This document shows positions 53,598 through 62,267 of a DNA stretch of 64,000 bases, one piece after another. The position numbers and the translations under genes were made by a program. The stretch covers positions 9,746 through 73,745 of the forward strand of contig CAADUZ010000013.1 in the NCBI GenBank assembly GCA_900752335.1. Reading direction: 5' to 3'. The first letter of the stretch is position 1. Each line of letters begins with the position of its first letter. Under the pieces are notes generated by a model. The model did no database searches, was not told the origin of the DNA, and saw only the letters and a list, made by a program, of their open reading frames with translations. Source of the stretch: Clostridia bacterium (GTDB taxonomy: Bacteria; Bacillota; Clostridia; TANB77; CAG-508).

Positions 53598-54755
53598 CTA
53601 CATAGCCTCTTCATATAATTTTATGAAGTCTTCTCTTGTTACTTCTCTTGGATTTCCTGGTTTGCATGGATCTTCCATTGCCTTATCTGCAAGCATTGGT
53701 ATATCTTCTGCCTTTCCACCTACTTCTCCCACTGTTTGAGTTATGCCAACTTTCTTTGACAAGTCTTTGATTTTCTCACAGAATGTTTTAATAACTTCCT
53801 CTTTTGTAAATTTGGTAGCATCTGTATGGAAAGCCTGTGTTAAAATTTCTCTGTATTCTTCATAGCTTGTTTCTCCATTAAACTTCATGACTGTTGGAAG
53901 AAGTATAGCATTTGCTAGTCCATGTGGTGTGTCATATACAGCACCTAATTGGTGTGCCATAGAGTGAACTATACCAAGCCCCACATTAGAGAATGCCATA
54001 CCTGCTATATATTGTCCTAGTCCCATATTGTTTATAGCTTCTTGGTCTTGTTCATTCACAGCTTTTTCCAAGTTATCATATATTAGCTGAATTGCTTTCA
54101 TAGAGAACATTTGTGACATTGTATTCCTGTTTTTGGTTATATATCCTTCTATTGCATGTGTTAAAGCATCCATTCCTGTTGATGCAGCAATAGATTTTGG
54201 CATTGAAGCCATAAGCTCTGTATCAACAATAGCAATAATTGGAATATCATGCTCGTCAACACAAACCATTTTAATTTCTCTTTCTGGATCTGTTATAACA
54301 TAATTTATAGTAACCTCTGCAGCTGTTCCTGCTGTTGTTGGAAGCGCTATAATTGGTAATCCTTTGTTTTTCGTATTAGAAGCACCATTTAAAGAAACAA
54401 CGTCACTTCTGTCTGGATTTGTCATTATTATAGAAATTCCCTTTGCAGTATCTATACTAGAGCCGCCACCAACTGCAACAATTAGATCAGCACCAATCTC
54501 TTTGCACATTGCAATTCCTGCATTTACATTTGCTATTGGTGGATTTGGAAGCACGTCATGGAATACACCATATTCAATACCTGCTTCATCCAATATATCT
54601 GTTACTTTTTTACTTACACCTACCTCATAAAGTGATTTATCTGTAACAACTAAAACTTTTTTAAAGCCTCTATTTTTTATCTCGTCTGCAAGAACACTTC
54701 TTGCACCTTCTCCAAAATATGAAGTTTCATTTAAAACAAATTTTGTAACTGCCAT
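53598..54755 (-). CDS. Iron-containing alcohol dehydrogenase (FucO-like)
   Basis: NAD(P)H-dependent reduction of an aldehyde to an alcohol. GGGSSIDTAKG (about residue 95) binds the cofactor. The metal ligands are in the usual positions: DALTHAIEGY (about 195-204), MAHQLGAVYDTPHGLANA (about 264-281). A length of 385 aa is standard, and the sequence is close in style to lactaldehyde/1,2-propanediol oxidoreductases, but the substrate is not certain. The start at 54755 is chosen because it lies eight bases after AGGAGG. It follows an aldehyde dehydrogenase gene and a FIST gene on the same strand, so the three may handle one aldehyde. Confidence 0.93.
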   Translation of the reverse strand: MAVTKFVLNETSYFGEGARSVLADEIKNRGFKKVLVVTDKSLYEVGVSKKVTDILDEAGIEYGVFHDVLPNPPIANVNAGIAMCKEIGADLIVAVGGGSSIDTAKGISIIMTNPDRSDVVSLNGASNTKNKGLPIIALPTTAGTAAEVTINYVITDPEREIKMVCVDEHDIPIIAIVDTELMASMPKSIAASTGMDALTHAIEGYITKNRNTMSQMFSMKAIQLIYDNLEKAVNEQDQEAINNMGLGQYIAGMAFSNVGLGIVHSMAHQLGAVYDTPHGLANAILLPTVMKFNGETSYEEYREILTQAFHTDATKFTKEEVIKTFCEKIKDLSKKVGITQTVGEVGGKAEDIPMLADKAMEDPCKPGNPREVTREDFIKLYEEAM

Positions 54756-54777
54756 TTTCATTTCCTCCTATTTGAAT

Positions 54778-54812
54778 TTGGAACAAGGGGACACACAATT
54801 TGTTCCAAAATT
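54778..54812. repeat. Short inverted repeat, GGAACAA type
   Basis: TTTGGAACAA and TTGTTCCAAA form a 10-bp palindrome around GGGGACACACAA-like sequence. It resembles another class of Firmicutes REP element in form. It lies two bases beyond the stop codon of the aldehyde dehydrogenase gene, the same position relative to a gene as the other copies. Confidence 0.65.
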
Positions 54813-54813
54813 A

Positions 54814-56247
54814 TTAAAGTATGTTTTTCAAAATAATTGTTTTTAATCTACTCATTTCTTGTAATGTTGTAAGGACACCTTCGTTTCCTATACCACTATG
54901 TTTCCATCCACCAAATGGCATTTCGAATGAACGATAGAAGCTTGCTCCGTTTACTATTGCTCCGCCACATTCTAGTCTGTCTGCAATTTTCATTCCTAGT
55001 GAATAGTCTTTTGTGATAACGCATCCGCATAGTCCATAAGAAGATTGATTTGCAATTTCTATTGCTTCTTCTACAGTGTCAAATCCTATAACAGAGATAA
55101 CTGGTCCAAATATTTCCATGTCTTTTGCTACTTCCATATCTTTAGTTACGTTATCCAATATTGTTGGATAGTAGTATGCGTCTTCTCTTTTTCCTCCACA
55201 TACTATAGTAGCACCTTCTGCAACTGTTTTATTTACTTGTTCTTCAATTCTTTTTGCAGCGTTTATGTTAATCATTGGTCCCATATCTGTATCTTCTTTA
55301 GTTGGATCTCCAACTTTTAATTTTGATATTACTTCTTTCATTCTCTCTATAAATTCTGCTTTTCTTGAATTGTGTATTAAAAATCTCTTGCTTGCGCAGC
55401 ATACTTGTCCGCCATTGTATAATCTTCCCCAAATAGTTTCTTTTACTGCCAAGTCCATATCTCCATCTTCAAGGAAGATAAATGCATCATTTCCGCCAAG
55501 TTCTAGCATTACATGTGTTAAGTTTTGTGAACATGTGCCCATTGTTTGAATTCCAGCTGCTGTTCCACCAGTTAGAGATACTAAATGTACTCCTGGATGG
55601 CGAGCGAGCGCTTGTCCTGCCTTTGGTCCATCCCCCGTTAATATTTGTATACAACCTGCTGGTACGCCAGCTTCTATCATTAATTTTACATATTCAATTA
55701 ATGTAAGTGGGTTGTAATTTGATGGTTTTACAATTATACTATTTCCCATAAGTAACGCTGGTGGTACTTTCTGACAGAATAAATCACTTGGGAAGTTAAA
55801 TGGTATAATTGCTGCAATAACACCTATTGGATATCTTTTGGTTATTTGCATTGTTTTTTCTTGTCCTGCTTCTTGACCTGCTGGGATACTCTCTCCGTAT
55901 AAATGCTTTGCTCTTTCTATAAATGCTCTAACACCTATTCTAACATTTGCAAGTTCCCCTCTTGCTTCTTTTATAGGTTTTCCTGTTTCTTCTGTTAGAA
56001 GCTGTGCTAGTCTTTCTTTGTTCTCTTCTACTAAATCTACAAATTTATATAATTTGTCTGCTCTTTCATGTATTGGAACTTCTGCCCATTTCTTTTGTTC
56101 CACCATTGCCACTTTTACAGCTTCATCTACGTCTTCTTCAGTAACATTTGGAACTGTATCTATAAGCTCACTAGTTGCTGGGTTTACAACTTCTATTTTA
56201 TCTCCATTAGAAGCTTCTTTCCATTCATATCCTATTAAATTTTTCAC
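54814..56247 (-). CDS. NAD(P)-dependent aldehyde dehydrogenase
   Basis: Oxidises an aldehyde to the acid. The family landmarks are FNFPSDLFCQKVPPALLMGN (about residue 150), SLTGGTAAG (about 228), ELGGNDAFIF with the general-base Glu (about 252), and the catalytic Cys in GGQVCCASKR (about 288). FGPVISV and FGGWKHSGIG near the end close the fold. The GTG at 56247 is chosen as start: GGAGGG lies eight bases upstream and the 477-aa product has normal length. The ATG 24 codons earlier has no binding site. The substrate is unknown; similarity in style to lactaldehyde or glyceraldehyde-3-phosphate dehydrogenases of this superfamily. Confidence 0.92.
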   Translation of the reverse strand: MKNLIGYEWKEASNGDKIEVVNPATSELIDTVPNVTEEDVDEAVKVAMVEQKKWAEVPIHERADKLYKFVDLVEENKERLAQLLTEETGKPIKEARGELANVRIGVRAFIERAKHLYGESIPAGQEAGQEKTMQITKRYPIGVIAAIIPFNFPSDLFCQKVPPALLMGNSIIVKPSNYNPLTLIEYVKLMIEAGVPAGCIQILTGDGPKAGQALARHPGVHLVSLTGGTAAGIQTMGTCSQNLTHVMLELGGNDAFIFLEDGDMDLAVKETIWGRLYNGGQVCCASKRFLIHNSRKAEFIERMKEVISKLKVGDPTKEDTDMGPMININAAKRIEEQVNKTVAEGATIVCGGKREDAYYYPTILDNVTKDMEVAKDMEIFGPVISVIGFDTVEEAIEIANQSSYGLCGCVITKDYSLGMKIADRLECGGAIVNGASFYRSFEMPFGGWKHSGIGNEGVLTTLQEMSRLKTIILKNIL

Positions 56248-56355
56248 GCTTGTTTCCCTCCTTTTTTTATCTTCTGTCTGTATATTTTCTCGAGATTTTA
56301 CTTCTAAATTCAATGCCATGTTATGGCTGTCTACATTTTCAGTAGGCGTTTCTCT

Positions 56356-57522
56356 TCATTTAGCAAATGCTGTAAATGATAACATTAAGCCTCCACAAGT
56401 ATTTGTGCCATGTTCTCTTGAACCATATTCACCAAATGTAAATATTGTCATAAATGGTACACCATTTGCTTCTTTCTTTAATTGTTTAGCAACCTCGTCT
56501 ATCCTATCTCCAATTCCTAATTTTCTTCCTCCACAATGAACTAATAGATATGCGCCAACGTCTTGTTTTAGGTTCTTTTTAGCTTCTTTCATAGCTTTTC
56601 CTGTAGAATCTATTAATTCGTCAACAGTTGCTTCCATTTGAATAACTGCTGTATTTACTGCTAAATTATTTCCTATATTCATTGAATAGTCTTTATTTCC
56701 GTTCATTGGATGACGAATTGCAACTAAATCTCCTAATCTATCTTTTACGCCAAGTGGTGCTAAAATTGTTTGAACTAAAAGATTTCCTCCATCCATATCT
56801 TTTAATTTTTTGCCTGTCCATTCTGCATATTTTTTCATTGCAGGAACACCATCAATTTCAACTAATGTTCTCTTTCCTTCTAGTTTCGTAATAATTCCTG
56901 AATTTGTTGTTTCATGATATGCACCTGTATATACATTTGCCATTGGCTTGTCTGTATAGAAAAATGCTACTGCACAACCATCTGAAAATACTTTATCATT
57001 TGTGAAAATGCTCCATTCACCTGATACTGTATTATCTGCAGCACTACCTCCAAAGAAAGGCACTCTACCAATTACGTCTTCAATACCCTTTAGATAATCT
57101 TCTTCCTCTGCTGGAGAAGCCACCATATAAAAATATGCTGGTGCTACTGTCTTACCTGCTTTTTCCATTGCTTCTTTAGCAAGTAATCTACCTGTTGCTC
57201 TAGCATCTTTTTGTTTGCTTGAACCTGCTACTCCTACAGTTGTATCTGGATCTCCAATAGCCATAATTCCAACAAATCCATTATCTGATGAAATAAATCC
57301 ATCTGGAACTATAATACCACCACTTGAGGTACAACCAATAATTGGTGCTGTTCCAAGTTCTGCTTTAGCACCATCTAGCACTTTTTTGACGTCATTAACA
57401 GATGACGTGTATAAAAATGCCACCTTTGTTTGAACTAAATCAACAACAGCTTTCTCTGCTGATGCTCTTCCTGCCTCATAATTATCTGCTTCTGTACTCC
57501 AACCTATGTTTGCTTTTAACAT
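56356..57522 (-). CDS. FIST N/C-domain sensory protein
   Basis: A stand-alone protein with FIST_N (about residues 25-225; APIIGCTSSGGI, PFFGGSAADNTVSG) and FIST_C (about 235-375; MKKYAEWTGKKL, VHCGGRKLGIG, FTFGEYG). FIST domains are ligand-sensing modules, thought to bind small compounds such as amino acids, and often sit with signal-transduction proteins. Here there is no kinase or cyclase fused or next to it. AAAGGAGG precedes the ATG. The 388-aa gene is first in a minus-strand run with the aldehyde and alcohol dehydrogenases, so it may sense a compound linked to their substrate. Confidence 0.9.
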   Translation of the reverse strand: MLKANIGWSTEADNYEAGRASAEKAVVDLVQTKVAFLYTSSVNDVKKVLDGAKAELGTAPIIGCTSSGGIIVPDGFISSDNGFVGIMAIGDPDTTVGVAGSSKQKDARATGRLLAKEAMEKAGKTVAPAYFYMVASPAEEEDYLKGIEDVIGRVPFFGGSAADNTVSGEWSIFTNDKVFSDGCAVAFFYTDKPMANVYTGAYHETTNSGIITKLEGKRTLVEIDGVPAMKKYAEWTGKKLKDMDGGNLLVQTILAPLGVKDRLGDLVAIRHPMNGNKDYSMNIGNNLAVNTAVIQMEATVDELIDSTGKAMKEAKKNLKQDVGAYLLVHCGGRKLGIGDRIDEVAKQLKKEANGVPFMTIFTFGEYGSREHGTNTCGGLMLSFTAFAK

Positions 57523-57635
57523 ACCAATTCCTCCTTTGTCTTTTAAATAAATTTATATAAATTCATTATGCCTTGATTATATACTTAATCTAATTTTTTG
57601 ACAACATTTTTTACAAAAAAGTTACAATTCTTTTA

Positions 57636-57881
57636 TTATTCCGGTAGCCCTATTTTATATTCAATAGCCTCCATATGAGGAAACATTTCCTTTATCCTCT
57701 TAAAAGTAAGCATACTATGTCTCGGTTGAGGATTTTTATCGTCATCTGTCAAAAGTTTTTGAGTATAACAGTTTTCTGCTGTCTTATATAATAAGTATCT
57801 ATTCCTAACATAAGTAAAATATATTTGATAGCCATCATCTAAATTCTGTTTAAATTCATTAAAAGTATATTTTCCATCCAT
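57636..57881 (-). CDS. Hypothetical protein, 81 aa
   Basis: A small soluble protein beginning MDGKYTFNEFKQNLDDGYQI with a high content of Tyr, Phe, Lys and Glu and a single Cys. The ATG at 57881 follows AAAGGAGG, so it is preferred to the longer reading frame, whose extra codons come from the REP-like repeat. No family recognised. It lies between ligA and the FIST gene on the same strand, with a 113-bp gap before the latter. Confidence 0.75.
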   Translation of the reverse strand: MDGKYTFNEFKQNLDDGYQIYFTYVRNRYLLYKTAENCYTQKLLTDDDKNPQPRHSMLTFKRIKEMFPHMEAIEYKIGLPE

Positions 57882-57894
57882 TTTTTCCTCCTTT

Positions 57895-57975
57895 GAGAAA
57901 TTGGGGACAGGTCTCATTTTCCCATTTTTGAGTTTAAGTGGAAATGAGAATTTGAGACCTGTCCCTAATTTCTCA
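57895..57975. repeat. REP-like palindromic repeat, copy 5
   Basis: GAGAAATTGGGGACAGGTCT opens it, and the complement, ending in AGACCTGTCCC and AATTTCTC, closes it: a large, nearly perfect palindrome with an internal loop region of about 20 bases. It shares its core with copies 1 and 2. Its right end supplies the stop codon of ligA (AAATTAG). Confidence 0.9.
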
Positions 57976-59962
57976 CCATTTCTTCAAATTCTTGCTCTGT
58001 TATTATTTTTATTCCTAATTCTTGTGCTTTTGTTAGCTTGCTTCCAGCTGCTTCTCCCGCTAATACATAACTTGTTTTTTTAGATACGCTTCCAGAAGTT
58101 TTGCCACCATATTTTTCTATTATTTCTTGGGCTTCTTCTCTTGAATATTTTTCTAATGTCCCTGTTAGTACAAATGTTAGTCCTGCAAGTCTTTCGTCTG
58201 TGCCTTCTTCTTTTATTGCTTGCATATTTACGCCATATTCTTTTAGTTTGTTTATTAAATCTATTGTTTGTTCTTCTTTAAAGAAACTGTATATGCTTTC
58301 TGCAATGATTTTTCCTATTTCTTCTTTCATGTATAGTTCTTCGTAAGTAGCTGCCATTAGCTTGTCCATCGTGTCATATGTTTTGCAAAGTGATTTTGCA
58401 AGTTTTACACCTACATGTCTTATTCCTAATGCATTTACTAATCTATATAAATCTCTATGTTTGCTTTCTTCTATTGCATCCATTAGGTTTTGTGCAAATT
58501 TTTTGCCATTTTTCTTAAGTGATGCTATGTCTTCAAATGTTAATTTATATATATCTGTTATATTTCTAATTAATCCTCTGTTTATTAGTTCTTCTATGAT
58601 TGCTTCTCCAAGCCCATTTATGTCCATTGCTTCTCTTGATGCAAAATGTATTATTCCTCTATATAGTTTTGCTGGGCATTCTATTCCATTACAGTACCAT
58701 GCTGCTTCTCCTTCTTCTCTTACTGCTTGAGCTCCGCATACTGGGCATACTGTAAGCATTTTAAATTCTTGTTCTTCCCCTGTTCTTTTCTTTTTGTTTA
58801 CTTCTATTACTTCTGGTATAACGTCGCCTGCTTTTTGTATTATTACTGTATCTCCTATTCTTATATCTCGTTCTTTTATATAGTCTTCATTGTGAAGCGT
58901 AGTTTTTGATATTTTAGAACCTGCTACAACTACTGGTTCTAGTATTGCCATAGGGGTTATTGCACCAGTTCTCCCTACTTGGCAGATTATATCTTTTAAT
59001 TTTGTTTCTTTCTTTTCTGGTGGATATTTATATGCTACTGCCCATTTTGGTGTTTTATATGTGGTTCCTAATTTTTCTCTTAATTCTAAATTATCTACTT
59101 TTACAACTGCCCCATCTATTCCAAATGATATTTTTTCTCTGTCTTCTCCTATTTTTTCTATTGCTGCTATTGCTTCTTCTATATCATTGCAAAGTATCTT
59201 TACTGGGTTTACATTAAATCCAAGCTTTTCTAGATATTTTAAACTTTCGTAGTGTGAAGTAAATTCTACAGTGTCAGACTTTTGAACATTAAATATATAC
59301 ATATCTAGCGGTCTTTTAGCAGTAATTTTACTGTCTAATTGTCTTAATGAGCCTGCTGCTGCATTTCTAGCATTTGCAAATTGTTCTTCTTCTGATAATA
59401 TTCTATCTGAATTTAGTTTCTCAAATTCTTCTTTCCCTATAAATACTTCTCCACGCACGATTATATCTATTGGCTCTTTTAGTTTCTTTGGAATTGTTTT
59501 TATTGTTTTTAAATTTTCCGTAACGTCTTCTCCAACAGTTCCATTTCCTCTAGTTGCTCCCCTAACTAAAATTCCATTTTTGTATTCTAATGCCGCAGAC
59601 AATCCATCTATTTTTGTTTCCACAACATATTTTAATTCTATGTTATTTTCCTCTGCGACTTTCTTTACTCTTTCGTCAAAATCTCTTACTTCGCCAAATG
59701 TAAACACGTCTTGAAGGCTCTGTAAAGGAACCTCATGTGTTACCTTTTCAAAGCCTTTTTTTATACTACTTCCAACTCTTTGAGTTGGCGAATCTTCTCT
59801 AATTAATTCCGGGAACTCTGCTTCTATCTGTTTTAATTCCCTCATTAACATATCATATTCATAATCGCTTACTACTTGCTTATCGTCAAAATACATTTGT
59901 GTATAGTATTTTAGTAAAGGCACTAATTCCTCTACTCTTTTTTTTGCTTGCTCTAATTCCAT
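57965..59962 (-). CDS. ligA: NAD-dependent DNA ligase
   Basis: Seals nicks with NAD+ as the adenylate donor. Domain Ia (SDYEYDMLMRELKQIEAEFPEL, about residues 30-55), the adenylation motif ETKIDGLSAAL with the catalytic Lys (about 115), the OB domain, a four-cysteine zinc finger (CPVCGA...WYCNGIECP, about 410-436), helix-hairpin-helix repeats (about 455-570) and a C-terminal BRCT domain (about 588-665) are all visible. A length of 665 aa is normal. The start is ATG at 59962 with GGATGA upstream. The gene ends inside a REP-like repeat. It lies 33 bp after pgsA. Confidence 0.97.
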   Translation of the reverse strand: MELEQAKKRVEELVPLLKYYTQMYFDDKQVVSDYEYDMLMRELKQIEAEFPELIREDSPTQRVGSSIKKGFEKVTHEVPLQSLQDVFTFGEVRDFDERVKKVAEENNIELKYVVETKIDGLSAALEYKNGILVRGATRGNGTVGEDVTENLKTIKTIPKKLKEPIDIIVRGEVFIGKEEFEKLNSDRILSEEEQFANARNAAAGSLRQLDSKITAKRPLDMYIFNVQKSDTVEFTSHYESLKYLEKLGFNVNPVKILCNDIEEAIAAIEKIGEDREKISFGIDGAVVKVDNLELREKLGTTYKTPKWAVAYKYPPEKKETKLKDIICQVGRTGAITPMAILEPVVVAGSKISKTTLHNEDYIKERDIRIGDTVIIQKAGDVIPEVIEVNKKKRTGEEQEFKMLTVCPVCGAQAVREEGEAAWYCNGIECPAKLYRGIIHFASREAMDINGLGEAIIEELINRGLIRNITDIYKLTFEDIASLKKNGKKFAQNLMDAIEESKHRDLYRLVNALGIRHVGVKLAKSLCKTYDTMDKLMAATYEELYMKEEIGKIIAESIYSFFKEEQTIDLINKLKEYGVNMQAIKEEGTDERLAGLTFVLTGTLEKYSREEAQEIIEKYGGKTSGSVSKKTSYVLAGEAAGSKLTKAQELGIKIITEQEFEEMVRN

Positions 59963-59994
59963 CTTTCGTCATCCTTTAATTTATTTTATTTAAA

Positions 59995-60594
59995 TTATTT
60001 CTCGTCTTTAAATAGTTCCTTGCAACCCTTTAAGTAGTCTATTCCAGAAAAGATTGTTGCTATTACAGATATTCCTAAAAGTACTGTAGTGCATAGGTTT
60101 ATTGCAAAAGGAACTCCTGTAAGATTTCCTGTAAAAATGTACCCAAAGCTATTTGTATCTATAAAAGCTATGGCTAAACCTATCATTTGTGTACACGTTT
60201 TTATTTTTCCCCATATGCTTGCAGCTATTACTTTTCCTGACTTTTCTACTGCTATTAATCTATATCCAGATACTACAAATTCACGAATTACTACTATCGC
60301 TGGTATCCAAGCTGGTAATCTTCCTGCTTCTACTAATATTAGCATTGCAACTATAACTAATATTTTATCTGCAATAGGATCTAAAAATTTTCCAAATGTC
60401 GTTATTTGATTTCTTGAACGAGCTATGTATCCATCTAACTTATCTGTTATAGATGCTAAAATAAATATTGCATCTATTATTAAATATGTAAGAGGTATTC
60501 CCCATAAATTCCCTTGTAAATTAAAAAATGGTATTATTAAAATAATAGGTACTAGAATAATTCTAAATATTGTAATTTTATTTGCTAAATTCAT
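59995..60594 (-). CDS. pgsA: CDP-diacylglycerol--glycerol-3-phosphate 3-phosphatidyltransferase
   Basis: Makes phosphatidylglycerol phosphate. The CDP-alcohol phosphotransferase motif is clear: DKLDGYIARSRNQITTFGKF followed by LDPIADK (about residues 50-76), giving the D-G-x2-A-R-x8-G-x3-D-x3-D pattern. About four to five membrane helices. A length of 199 aa is normal. GAGAGGAAG precedes the ATG. It uses the CDP-diacylglycerol made by CdsA at 43902 and glycerol-3-phosphate made by GpsA at 19074. Confidence 0.96.
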   Translation of the reverse strand: MNLANKITIFRIILVPIILIIPFFNLQGNLWGIPLTYLIIDAIFILASITDKLDGYIARSRNQITTFGKFLDPIADKILVIVAMLILVEAGRLPAWIPAIVVIREFVVSGYRLIAVEKSGKVIAASIWGKIKTCTQMIGLAIAFIDTNSFGYIFTGNLTGVPFAINLCTTVLLGISVIATIFSGIDYLKGCKELFKDEK

Positions 60595-60719
60595 AACTTT
60601 CTTCCTCTCTATTTAATATTTTATTAAATATTATTTCTTCTAAAATTTCTTTATACATTATATATAAAGAAATGAAAAAAATAAATAGAAAAATGAAAAA
60701 AAATTATTTTTTACAGTTT

Positions 60720-61004
60720 CTATTTACTATTTTCTACTATATCTACAATATCAGCTATATATTCTCCTATTACAGGTATATTCCATGTTACAATTTTTTG
60801 AAGTATAATAATTATTATTGCCGTAATTATTGTAACACCTATGCCTATTCCTATGCCTTTTACTATCCCTGTCCATATGTTTCTAAAAAATAGTTCTTTT
60901 CTATTACCCAAAAGTTCTACCAAATCCAACACTTTGCTTTTAGTTAATGCATAATTTAGGTTGTCTAACTTTTTATTTAATTCTTCATAAACTTTTTTAT
61001 CCAT
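60720..61004 (-). CDS. DUF5665 small membrane protein, 94 aa
   Basis: A single membrane hairpin or helix (about residues 45-70, WTGIVKGIGIGIGVTIITAI) follows a charged N terminus beginning MDKKVYEELNKKLDNLNYAL. The arrangement and the C-terminal IPVIGEYIADIVDIVE match DUF5665-type proteins of Clostridia. Function unknown. The ribosome binding site is weak (GTGG). Its position 125 bp upstream of pgsA on the same strand may be coincidence. Confidence 0.75.
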   Translation of the reverse strand: MDKKVYEELNKKLDNLNYALTKSKVLDLVELLGNRKELFFRNIWTGIVKGIGIGIGVTIITAIIIIILQKIVTWNIPVIGEYIADIVDIVENSK

Positions 61005-61056
61005 AATACACCACTTTTCTTTGGTTATATTATCTTACATTTTTCGTTTTTTATGT

Positions 61057-61092
61057 ATAAAGGACCAATATTTTTTATATTGGCCCTTTTTT
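61057..61092 (-). terminator. Terminator after the Rpn remnant
   Basis: AAAGGACCAATAT and ATATTGGCCCTTT pair with one mismatch around a short T-rich loop. T and A runs on both sides allow activity in either direction. Confidence 0.7.
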
Positions 61093-61610
61093 TATTTATT
61101 TGCTAAAGTTTTAATTTCTTCTTCAGATAATCCTGTTATCTCTTTTATTAAGTCAAGTTTAATTCCATTTCTAATCATTTTAATTGCAATATTTCTTTTT
61201 TCTTCTATTTTTGCAGTTGCGATTGTAGATGCTTCGTCATGTGCTGCTGCTTCTTTCCATTCAGCTAATTTTTGCATTATTTCGTCATTACTTATTTCTT
61301 CTAGTTTTTCTTTGGCTTTTTTTATTCCATCATTATTTTTCATAATAACTTCCACCTCTCTTGACACAGGATTTTCTAAAAAACGCATCCATTCAAATAG
61401 CTTGTCTTCTTCTCCTTGCCTTTTATTATATATCTTCGGTAATTCAATTATATATAACTCAAAATAATCTGTCAATATCGTTTCTCTGCCTTCAGTTTCA
61501 ATTATCTTCCAATTTGTAAAGTAATCTAGGTTTTCTAGCCCGTTTATTTTAAAATCTGTTATTATTATTCCGATTGTTTTATTTAAGCAATTATACTCTT
61601 CATTTTTATG
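61092..61610 (-). pseudogene. Truncated Rpn-type (PD-(D/E)XK) nuclease, C-terminal part
   Basis: Readable remnant of the Rpn/YhgA-like family of transposase-related nucleases. It starts at about HKNEEYNCLNKTIGIIITDF and keeps the usual C-terminal half: ILTDYFELYIIELPK, a partner-like helical region, KAKEKLEEISNDEIMQKLAE and the terminal LDLIKEITGLSEEEIKTLANK. The N-terminal half with the PD-(D/E)XK catalytic core is missing: upstream is a block of hairpins and then the rpmE terminator. A longer open frame exists, but its extra residues come from those other elements. No ribosome binding site at the break. Probably a dead gene after a deletion or insertion. Confidence 0.75.
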
Positions 61611-61614
61611 TATA

Positions 61615-61712
61615 GTCGCTTCGCCACATGTGCGTTTTGCTTTGCAAATACGCACGGCCCAAGGTAACTTAACCTTGTTGCTCCGGAAATTTCTTGTGAA
61701 ATTTCCTATGCA
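61615..61712. repeat. Cluster of three hairpins (MITE-like block)
   Basis: Three adjacent palindromes in about 90 bp: GTGCGT-TTTGC with GCAAA-ACGCAC (61630-61655), CAAGGT with ACCTTG (61660-61677), and GGAAATTTC with GAAATTTCC (61685-61706). The block is GC-richer than its surroundings. It sits exactly at the break of the Rpn gene. Confidence 0.65.
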
Positions 61713-61713
61713 A

Positions 61714-61742
61714 TAAAAAAAGAATAGCTTTTTTGCTATCCT
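61714..61742 (-). terminator. Terminator of rpmE
   Basis: On the minus strand GGATAGC, a six-A loop and GCTATTC form the hairpin, followed by seven T. It lies 14 bases after the rpmE stop. Confidence 0.8.
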
Positions 61743-61755
61743 AATTTTATATTTT

Positions 61756-61956
61756 TTATTGAATTCCATATTTTTTCTTGAATTTGTCTGCTCTACCACC
61801 AGTTGTTTCTCTTTTTAAGTTACCTGTCCAATATGGATGACACTTTGAACAAACGTCAACTTTGATATCTGACTTTGTTGAATTTGTTTTCATAACATTA
61901 CCACAAGCACATGTTATTGTAGCTTCTGTGTAGTTTGGATGTATTCCTTCTTTCAT
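61756..61956 (-). CDS. rpmE: Large ribosomal subunit protein bL31
   Basis: A 66-aa ribosomal protein of the zinc-binding type: CACG (residues 16-19) and CSKC (36-39) provide the four ligands. MKEGIHPNY at the N terminus and HPYWTGNLKR are typical. GAGGTG precedes the ATG and a terminator follows. It lies 92 bp after the 52-aa gene on the same strand. Confidence 0.97.
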   Translation of the reverse strand: MKEGIHPNYTEATITCACGNVMKTNSTKSDIKVDVCSKCHPYWTGNLKRETTGGRADKFKKKYGIQ

Positions 61957-62048
61957 TTTGTATTCACCTCTTCTTTATTATTTTAAAAAACGCTATTTTA
62001 TATAATAACATATATTGTAATTTTTTTCAAGTATTATATGTGTATATT

Positions 62049-62207
62049 TTAAATACTATTTTCTAATTGCTTTTCTTGTATGTATTGCGCAGAACTTTCT
62101 AGTTCTTGCTCTAATGATGCTTTATGAACTAATTTATTTACTATATTAAATAAACAAGCAACAATTAAAATAGCAAATAATAATTTTTTCCATATTTTAG
62201 CTACCAT
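62049..62207 (-). CDS. Small membrane protein, 52 aa
   Basis: Begins MVAKIWKKLLFAILIVACLF: a single membrane helix (about residues 8-22) with a basic N terminus, then a 30-residue hydrophilic helix (KASLEQELESSAQYIQEKQL) that looks like a short coiled coil. GGAGAAAA lies at normal spacing before the ATG at 62207, and the frame is clean to TAA. No family recognised. It is the first gene ahead of rpmE on the minus strand; similar Lys-rich single-helix proteins occur widely but are not described. Confidence 0.65.
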   Translation of the reverse strand: MVAKIWKKLLFAILIVACLFNIVNKLVHKASLEQELESSAQYIQEKQLENSI

Positions 62208-62267
62208 AGTTTTTCTCCTTTTACAAATATAATTATACTTATTTTTATAAAAAATGTCAATACATTT

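Noticed and set aside
56248..56319. ATG at 56319 as start of the aldehyde dehydrogenase
   Set aside because: It has no ribosome binding site, and the extra 24 residues do not belong to the family fold; the GTG at 56247 is well placed.
57882..57917. Longer start for the 81-aa protein at 57917
   Set aside because: The extra N-terminal residues are a translation of the REP-like repeat, and the ribosome binding site fits the ATG at 57881.
61611..61799. Full-length reading of the Rpn frame back to 61799
   Set aside because: Those residues are encoded by the hairpin block, the rpmE terminator and the end of rpmE in another frame, so they are not part of the nuclease.
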